Shown one piece after another: positions 1 through 5,195 of a DNA stretch of 5,195 nt. A model generated the notes under the pieces. That model worked only from the letters and a program-made list of their open reading frames with translations, made no database searches and was not told where the DNA came from. A program made the translations under genes and the position numbers. Each line of letters opens with the position of its first letter. Within the stretch, counting starts at the first letter, position 1. The DNA comes from Globobulimina sp. Lineage: Eukaryota; Foraminifera; Rotaliida. The stretch lies in assembly GCA_003354225.1 (NCBI GenBank), contig PIVH01000675.1:1-5195 (forward strand), in the 5' to 3' direction.

Positions 1-969
1 CCAATTAAGCCTCCAATTTGGCAGCGATTTCCAGTTTGTGGAAGGGTTGGATTACGATGTTGTATAACTGCAGATACGACAGACAGTTCTCACTATGTAC
101 CTTTATATGGTCGTTGTTTTTCTGGTGAATGCATAAATGGACAATGTTTATGTATGCGGGAAACTGAATGTGCTGAAGAAGATATGTGTTGTGAGAGTGA
201 CAAAGATTGTTGTGCAACAGCACCATTTTGTATGTATGGCAGGTGTTCCACGCATATTATTATGATGGGCCGACCCTATAATTTATTGGATAATATCCAT
301 GCTAACCTCCATGCAAATATCATTATTGATGAATACAATGAAAAATGTGCCACTTTATTAACTGATGAAGGGAATACAAAATATATTAATGCTTTATTAT
401 CGGAGCATGCATCAATTGCTGCCTTTAATAAATTTGCCATTGAATTAATGAATTTAGGCGCGCCGTTATGGTTTGTTGAATTAACGCAAAATGCTGCCTT
501 GGATGAAATTAATCATTCAAAAATTATGTTGAATATATTAAATGACAAAGTAACACCAAATAATACAGAAACGTGTATAAAAATTGGTAAATTTCCAAAT
601 CATAAATTAGAATTTCGTGAGGATTGTAATGCGATATCGTTAGATGTAGTAAATGGTGGTTGTTTTGGTGAAACAATATCAAGTATGGATACAATGGTCG
701 AATCAATTAAAATTAACGAATTAGAATCAGTGGCAATGGATGAAGCAACGCATAGTGCATTGGCATGGATTTCTGCAAAATGGATGATTAATAATTGTCA
801 AAATATTAAAATTGCAAATGTAGAATGGTGGCAAAATGCGTTAGCACAAAAACCATCTGTTATTGAAAATATATTTAAAGTTTTTTGGAATTTTAAAGGT
901 GATGATTATCAAAGTTTATATAAAATCGTTAATGATATGTTAAATGCCAAGCTTTTGTCATTGAATTAA
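1..969 (+). CDS. Cys-rich ferritin-like diiron protein (5' partial)
   Basis: The frame is open from base 1 to TAA at 967-969 (322 codons), so the true start lies upstream; the ATG at 154 sits inside a continuous cysteine-rich segment and is unlikely to be the start. Residues 1-85 (counted from base 1) carry 14 cysteines, including CC pairs at 20-21, 63-64 and 70-71, as in extracellular disulfide-bonded modules. From about residue 130 a ferritin-like four-helix domain follows. Its likely ligands are E135 (SEHAS), E169 and H172 (DEINH), E224 (FGETIS), and E248 and H251 (DEATH), the E/DExxH/E/DExxH layout of carboxylate-bridged diiron proteins. From memory of the family, the EHAS, ALDEINHS and DEATHSALAW blocks resemble bacterial, especially myxobacterial, ferritin-like proteins of unknown function. 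A secreted or luminal metal-binding or redox role is inferred; substrate is unknown. No intron is evident. Less likely, the two parts belong to separate exons of a bigger gene. Confidence 0.82.
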   Translation, partial: PIKPPIWQRFPVCGRVGLRCCITADTTDSSHYVPLYGRCFSGECINGQCLCMRETECAEEDMCCESDKDCCATAPFCMYGRCSTHIIMMGRPYNLLDNIHANLHANIIIDEYNEKCATLLTDEGNTKYINALLSEHASIAAFNKFAIELMNLGAPLWFVELTQNAALDEINHSKIMLNILNDKVTPNNTETCIKIGKFPNHKLEFREDCNAISLDVVNGGCFGETISSMDTMVESIKINELESVAMDEATHSALAWISAKWMINNCQNIKIANVEWWQNALAQKPSVIENIFKVFWNFKGDDYQSLYKIVNDMLNAKLLSLN

Positions 970-1254
970 TTTTCTTTTTTGCTTTCTTAATTTTAAACTT
1001 TGTGTGTGTTGATTTATGATATTTTATGTTTAATTTATATTAGCATCTTTCTTATTTTTTTAGTAAAATATAGTGTTTCTTAGATTTGGTATACAAAGAC
1101 TGCGACAGAAACAAAATAGTTATTTTGATTTCAAAACTGAAAAGTTTAGGTTTTTTTTTTAAGAATCTAAAACATAGCGTTTTGATAAAAAAAAGCTGTT
1201 TAAATTTATTCATTGTTTAAAGAAATGCGCATTAATTAATAATAATAGTAAAGA
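970..1254. other. AT-rich intergenic spacer, 3' end of gene 1 and promoter/leader of gene 2
   Basis: This 285-base stretch has no credible coding region. It contains a T-rich stretch just after the first gene's stop (about 971-980), a GT-rich stretch at about 1001-1009 (TGTGTGTGTTG), which could be a downstream 3'-end element, a run of ten T at 1151-1160 and a run of eight A at 1187-1194. No exact AATAAA is present on the plus strand, so the polyadenylation signal of the first gene is non-canonical or not recognisable. The T run followed by AAG at 1161-1163 resembles a 3' splice site, so a 5'-UTR intron of the next gene is possible but unproven. TATA-like words are common and not informative at this base composition. 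Confidence 0.6.
1225..1239 (+). promoter_or_regulatory. possible 4-codon upstream ORF in the leader
   Basis: An ATG at 1225 reads Met-Arg-Ile-Asn then TAA (1237-1239), 15 bases before the main ATG at 1255 and in the same frame. If the transcript starts upstream of it, this would be a minimal uORF that could reduce initiation or require re-initiation at the main start. Chance occurrence is quite possible in such AT-rich sequence, and the transcription start is unknown. Confidence 0.25.
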
Positions 1255-4200
1255 ATGTCGTATCATTTTACGAAATGTGTAGAAGCTCAAGCAGCATTTG
1301 AAGGCGCTGAAGAATTATTTGTGAAATTTCTAGCATCTCTAATTTCCACAATAATTGATCCCTTCAAATCATTATCCTATTCAAAATTTAATATCTCAAA
1401 AAACGAAGTCTCGCAATTGCATCTTTTATTCGATGCCATTGCAGATTTATTCCAGTTTCATATTGATTCTCACGACAAACTAGCATCGCCACAAACACCC
1501 ACCAAGTCCAATAGTAACAGCAGCAGCAACCTCACCTCGCCACCACCAAATTCATACAAAAATTTTAAAAACAATGCGTATAAACATGTACATCACCGCA
1601 ACACGCATGTTTCCACCAACACGCAATTCCAACAAAATCTAAATTCATTGATCTTCAAATACTATGCAAATCTCCCCGCGATGTATAGCAAATACTTTGA
1701 TCGCGCCATTTTATCCTTACCTCATCTCTCCCATATCATCACCACTCGCACTGGCACCCACATTAAAAAATGGTTTCGTACCAAATGTGACAATATCACA
1801 GACTTACATGACAGCAGTACGTCTTATAAGTCATTTGCGCACATTTTGCGTGACATATTGACCCACGGCAAGCAGCAAGCGGACAAATTGCATGAAATCG
1901 CCAAATCTAAATACTTGACCAACAGCACTGAAGCAAATACGTTCGAAGAGAATAATCGAATGTATTTAGAAAATATATTTATCAGTTAAGTGTTATTATA
2001 TTTTTATACAAATGCAAATAACGCAATTTCGCAAAGCAGAAACATTAAAAAAACAAAAAAAAAAAATGAACCAGATAAATGGGAGGAACATAGACAAAAA
2101 TTTGATTTGTTACATATGGAATGCACTTTAACCCAAAGCAATATTCAATTATATCACCAGGATCGCCGTTTAATGCTAACCTTTTCTGTGGATTTGCCGA
2201 CGAGTAAACGCAGTACGAAGAATTTATTTGGTTTGAATAAAAATAAAGTGGCTCAACAAACGCAAGAAGGCATTTTTTACATTTTCAATGATATGGTTTT
2301 AATTTGTACCAAGGATGCAAAATATAAAGGTTGTTATCACTTAATTGACGAAGAAAATGTATTTATAAATGTCAATCAGGATAAAAAAATCATTACCTTT
2401 GACACGGACATCAATGACAAGAAAAAAGTCACTGTATACATGCGCAAATCAGGTACAATATTCCCACCGTATACCGTACGCAAATTCGCATAAAACACAC
2501 ACCCAAATAAACAGAGGAATTGCGTGTGGCATTAGATGCCATTACAGAGTATCAAAATAATTTACGTCAAAGAAAATGGTCAGATGTGCACATAAAGAAA
2601 TCGCCACCAATTCCAATCTCATCCGCCCACAAATCTAACTCGTTCCCGTCCTCTCATCCCTCCATTTATTACACCACGCCTCCCTCCCTCAACCAGTTAG
2701 TGGCCAATACCAAATACAACCGGGGTCGGGGCAGTGGCAGCGGCAGCGGTAGCGGCAACAAACAGAGAGCCTCCATGAACTCAGGAACTACCTTCAGCAT
2801 TTTAACTGAAAACACCACATTCAACGATCTATCCGAACCACGCACCTCCAATGCGTACAATACACCGTTATCATCGCTGGTGATTTCAAACCAATCCAAC
2901 ACCACACTCAGCAGTGACAAGTCCATGTTCATTATGCAGGAAATCCATGATGACCCACACGAGGAAGAAGAGGCACACTTACATGTACACGCAAAACCAG
3001 TCGAAAATTATGTACATGCACAAGAAAAACAAGACTCGCCACCACCTCCACCGCCACCGCCACAGATTAGTGATGATGAGTTGGAGAGCGACGACGAGGA
3101 AAACATCGCTCAAAAACACGCCAAATTTAAGTTATATCGCACGGAATCCTTGAAAAATGGACGTAGGTTCAGCGTGCCCTCCATATTATCCTCCATCGCG
3201 TCGAGTGGTAAAGGCAGCAACGGCGGCACCAATACGAGTGACAGTAACAACGAAAAGATGGCGCCCAAAGAACCCTCGCCCAATTACCGAGGGATCAACT
3301 CATTGGATCCCAATGTATCTGACAGCGACGAGCATAAATCCGGTCACAAATTACGCAAACGGAGCAAGTCATTGTTATCCAAACAAGTCCGTTTTAAGAG
3401 CAATAACTCCTTCAACGATGATGACAACGCTGAAATTACGATCAATATCGCGCTAAAAGAAGGGAATGAATACTCCCATTTGGACGATGATATACCAATA
3501 TACGAAGAGGAGGACATCTTAGGTAAGGACCAAATGAGTAATCCCTTGGAAGAGCAGTATTTGATTGAGGAGAATGCGGAGAAATTGCAGGAGAGAGCCG
3601 ACATGACACAGATTGATCTGAGGGAGGATACGCCGGACAGTGAGCTGCGACCCGTCGACGATCCGCACGGTTTGGCCGATGTGCAGTTCAGTGATGAAGA
3701 GTATACCTCGGAGGACGACCATGCCTTTAAAATGAAAGTGTTATTGAAGCCGAACTGGGCGGTCCAGGACGAGGCAGAGGCGGGCGATATACGCGAATAT
3801 CCACGGTTGAGCTCGAAGGAGTACTATGCGGCACATCGGGAGATATTGGACAATGTCAAGTATTCGCAAAATATGCATGTGCATAAATTGCAACTGAAGC
3901 AACAGTTGCAAGCACGTTTTGAGCATAAAAAAAAGGAGATTATGGACGATGAGCAGATAAAAAACAGTATGAAAATGAAGATTATTCAACAAATGGAAGA
4001 CTGTGTCCACACCGAAGAGGAAAAGAAACAGAAAATCGCGCCTCATCCGTTTGAAAGGTATTTAGATGAAATGCATGAGTATGAACAGAATGGAGAGCAG
4101 CAGATATTACATGATCGATATCGTTCGCAGGAACTGTATGTTTGGGATGACAACGATGAGGAAATCGACGATGAAGAGACTAATAATTTTTTAGATATCG

Positions 4201-5195
4201 AGAGCAAATCGAAGAGTAAATCAAAGAGTAAATCTGGGCTGGTTTTGAAATTAAAGTTGAAATTGAACCTATCATCCAATACAAGTAAGGGATCGATGGC
4301 ATCTACGTTAGGGCCATCGGCCAGTGTTGGTTTGAATGATGACGACGACGTAGCAGTGCGTGGTGGTGACACTTTGGTCGCCATTGACAACCCCGCCGAT
4401 GCAGAGGGCATTGAATATGTTATCGCGTCACCCACAGAAAACGTATTAGAACGGTTCAATTTGCAAAATGATAAATTGTTGTTATTGGCTGAAATCCAGC
4501 GATTACGGAATATAATAATGGTACAGAAACATGATATGGATGGTATGGAGAATGAGGTGGAGCAATTGCACGAAAGTGTGGTGGATAAAGAAGAACAAAC
4601 CAAAGCGTTGCGGTCCACCAATGTGTCATTGAAGAGGCAAAATAATGAGTTGACTGATAAAATAAAGCAGGAAATGGATAGCAATGCAGAGTTGAAGCTA
4701 GATAACGAGCGCTTGAATGGATTGGTCCGTATGCGTGACGACGACGATGATGATGACCATGATGAGTATGACTTTGTGTATGATGACGATTCACAGAAAT
4801 CGTGGAGTATGGTGCCACGGTTTCCGTCGCAGCCATTGACGGACATTCCGTCGCAACCATTGATGAAATCGAGCAAATCTGATATTTCGTTGGTGTCGTT
4901 TAAAAATTTAATAGCGCCGGAATTAGTCCATCATAGCAATAGCAGTGGCAACATGCACGGAGAGGGTAATAAGAAAAAGAAATTTGACGATTACACGCAA
5001 ATGACGCAGTTGAAGAAGAGTAACACGAACACGAACTTCAAAAAGAAAAATAAGACCTTTCAACGTCCGAAATATCATTCATTCGCATTGGGTCAGGCGA
5101 AAAAAGAGCGAATGCATAGATTACGCAATCAAAAACAAAAAAGCCACAACAATGAGGTGGAGGTGGCCTCGCCAGCACAGTCGCAGCCCGTTGAC
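1255..5195 (+). CDS. DH-PH (RhoGEF-like) protein with long disordered and coiled-coil tail (3' partial, spliced)
   Basis: Proposed exons are 1255-1961, 2040-2452 and 2515-5195, giving about 1,267 codons open at the right edge. ATG 1255 has A at -3 and an in-frame TAA just upstream (1249). Residues 8-215 follow the helical pattern of a Dbl-homology domain (VEAQAAFEGAEELF; LFDAIADLFQFHIDSH; FKYYANLPAMYSKYFDRA; FAHILRDILTHGKQQADKL), with an Asn/Ser/Pro/His-rich insertion at about 78-128. The PH domain follows (about 257-390): RRLMLTFSV as first strand, GIFYIFNDMVLICTK as the hallmark strand pair, KKVTVYM, and a last helix EELRVALDAITEY across intron 2. DH-PH pairs activate Rho GTPases at membranes. 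Here the usual PvQRxxRY-type block in the DH is not recognisable and the PH helix lacks the usual Trp, so activity is uncertain. The tail is acidic and mostly disordered, with GSGS, P8, (SK)5 and D7 tracts and a coiled coil at 4440-4736. A scaffold that kept the fold but lost catalysis is an alternative. Confidence 0.78.
1962..2039 (+). other. intron 1 of the DH-PH gene (borders uncertain)
   Basis: The DH-coding exon and the PH-coding exon are in the same frame but separated by TAA at 1987-1989, in a locally very AT-rich stretch. A GT-AG intron of 3n length removes it. The preferred model is donor GTATTT at 1962 with acceptor AAG or CAG (end 2036 or 2039; the AAGCAG is a NAGNAG-type tandem acceptor), 75 or 78 bases, preceded by a branch-point-like AATAAC at about 2016-2021. 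An alternative is donor GTTAAG at 1985 with acceptor CCAG ending at 2074, 90 bases, which would remove the Lys-rich linker as well. All three keep frame and leave the WEEHRQKFDLL start of the PH region intact. I cannot choose firmly between them. Confidence 0.55.
2453..2514 (+). other. intron 2 of the DH-PH gene (62 bases, inside the PH domain)
   Basis: The upstream frame would otherwise hit TAA at 2491, and the downstream frame is blocked by TAA at 2508. A donor AG|GTACAA at 2453 and acceptor AAACAG| ending at 2514 join the two frames. The split codon is G|AG (Glu), giving MRKS-E-ELRVALDAITEY, the final strand and C-terminal helix expected of a PH domain. The match of splice signals, phase and domain structure makes this intron well supported. 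Its 3' end is A-rich rather than pyrimidine-rich, and it contains an AATAAA word at 2506-2511. Confidence 0.85.
2730..2756 (+). repeat. GGCAGY hexamer repeat encoding a Gly-Ser tract
   Basis: Imperfect GGCAGT/GGCAGC/GGTAGC hexamers encode nine residues of alternating Gly and Ser (about residues 446-454) preceded by an Arg-Gly segment. This is a flexible linker in the disordered tail shortly after the PH domain, and a plausible length-variable microsatellite. Confidence 0.8.
3039..3062 (+). repeat. CCN repeat encoding an eight-proline tract
   Basis: Eight consecutive CCA/CCT/CCG codons encode poly-Pro flanked by Asp-Ser before and Gln-Ile-Ser-Asp-Asp after, so it sits against an acidic, CK2-type serine cluster (SDDELESDDEE). 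Such tracts bind profilin, SH3 or WW domains in known cytoskeletal regulators; the partner here is unknown. Confidence 0.75.
4203..4277 (+). repeat. Ser-Lys dipeptide tract followed by Leu-Lys alternating strand
   Basis: Positions 4203-4235 encode five Ser-Lys pairs plus a Ser, in an imperfect repeat of AGYAAA/TCRAAG units. It is directly followed at 4236-4277 by a Gly and an alternating Leu/Val-Lys stretch (LVLKLKLKLNL). The first part is a basic, phosphorylatable linker; the second has strict amphipathic beta periodicity, rare in a disordered tail. It lies between acidic segments and the coiled coil. Confidence 0.7.
4440..4757 (+). other. predicted coiled coil capped by an Asp7 tract (within the DH-PH protein)
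   Basis: About 99 residues (4440-4736) are rich in Leu, Glu, Gln, Lys and Asn with hydrophobic residues at heptad-like spacing, including LERFNLQNDKLLLLAEIQRL, VSLKRQNNELTDKIKQEM and NAELKLDNERLNGLVRM. There is a likely hinge at about 4534-4551 (HDMDGM). Seven Asp codons in a row (GAC/GAT, 4737-4757) follow at once and end the helix. The likely role is homodimerisation or oligomerisation of the protein, which is inferred from pattern only. Confidence 0.65.
4822..4863 (+). repeat. 24-base tandem duplication encoding PSQPL twice
   Basis: An 18-base unit beginning TTCCGTCGCA at 4822 recurs at 4846 with one mismatch (CAG versus CAA, synonymous). It encodes Pro-Ser-Gln-Pro-Leu twice, separated by Thr-Asp-Ile. 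It is a short, recent-looking in-frame duplication in the disordered tail, possibly a duplicated docking peptide. Confidence 0.7.

Noticed and set aside
5-226. 73-residue minus-strand frame
   Set aside because: It is antisense to the Cys-rich coding segment; its His/Leu-rich content has no recognisable domain.
1151-1200. T10 run and AAAAC/GTTTT inverted repeat as a terminator hairpin
   Set aside because: The stem is only five A/T-rich pairs and the context is eukaryotic, so a bacterial-type terminator is not supported.
1990-2493. Separate gene starting at GTG 1990
   Set aside because: GTG starts are not expected in a nuclear eukaryotic gene, the frame begins in AT-rich intron-like sequence, and the product would be a PH domain lacking its last helix.
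1987-2510. Reassigned stop codons (TAA as Gln)
   Set aside because: The first gene ends cleanly at TAA 967, and a frame change between 2452 and 2515 is needed in any case; introns explain both facts with the standard code.
2914-3456. Two plus-strand frames at 2914-3153 and 3157-3456
   Set aside because: They overlap the open exon 3 frame in another phase and encode His/Arg/Thr-rich sequence typical of a shifted reading.
4043-4876. 277-residue minus-strand open frame, Ser-rich
   Set aside because: It is antisense to the acidic and coiled-coil part of the plus-strand exon. Its Ser-rich, patternless protein is what complemented GAT, GAG and TTG codons produce, and no domain is recognisable.
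1255-5195. Pseudogene with a stop and a frameshift
   Set aside because: The breaks coincide with GT-AG borders and AT-rich intron-like sequence, and almost 2.7 kb downstream is open without a stop, which is not expected of decay.

Overview
The window looks like genomic DNA from a unicellular or simple eukaryote. It is AT-rich, with short GT-AG introns, A-rich leader sequence and a protein full of low-complexity tracts. I cannot name the lineage. The standard code fits: TAA ends the first gene, and the stops inside the second fall in short predicted introns. No rRNA, tRNA, mobile element or CRISPR array is visible.

Layout, all on the plus strand. (1) Positions 1-969 hold the 3' part of a gene whose reading frame is already open at base 1. 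Its product is a cysteine-rich, disulfide-type segment fused to a four-helix diiron (ferritin-like) domain with two DExxH motifs. (2) Positions 970-1254 are a very AT-rich spacer with homopolymer T and A runs and a tiny upstream ORF. (3) Positions 1255-5195 hold a large gene that runs off the right edge. Read through two short introns (about 1962-2039 and 2453-2514), it encodes at least about 1,267 residues: a divergent DH (RhoGEF-like) domain, a PH domain, then a roughly 875-residue mostly disordered tail with Gly-Ser, poly-Pro, Ser-Lys and poly-Asp tracts and a coiled coil of about 100 residues.

The third exon is open for nearly 2.7 kb to the window end. Because it has neither its own start nor a stop inside the window, it is easy to miss, and a Ser-rich minus-strand frame at 4043-4876 is only its shadow. 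The intron at 2453-2514 is the best supported: it joins two frames with a codon split after its first base and restores the C-terminal helix of the PH domain. The first intron is required by an in-frame TAA at 1987, but its exact borders are ambiguous.

The two genes show no functional link. The first is probably a secreted or luminal metal-binding protein of unknown role. The second is probably a cortical or cytoskeletal signalling scaffold related to Rho guanine-nucleotide exchange factors, but its catalytic signature is eroded, so exchange activity is uncertain. I found no convincing undescribed system. The best leads are the Cys-rich/diiron fusion with a bacterial-looking domain, and the degenerate DH-PH protein with its long tail and candidate PP1-docking motif.
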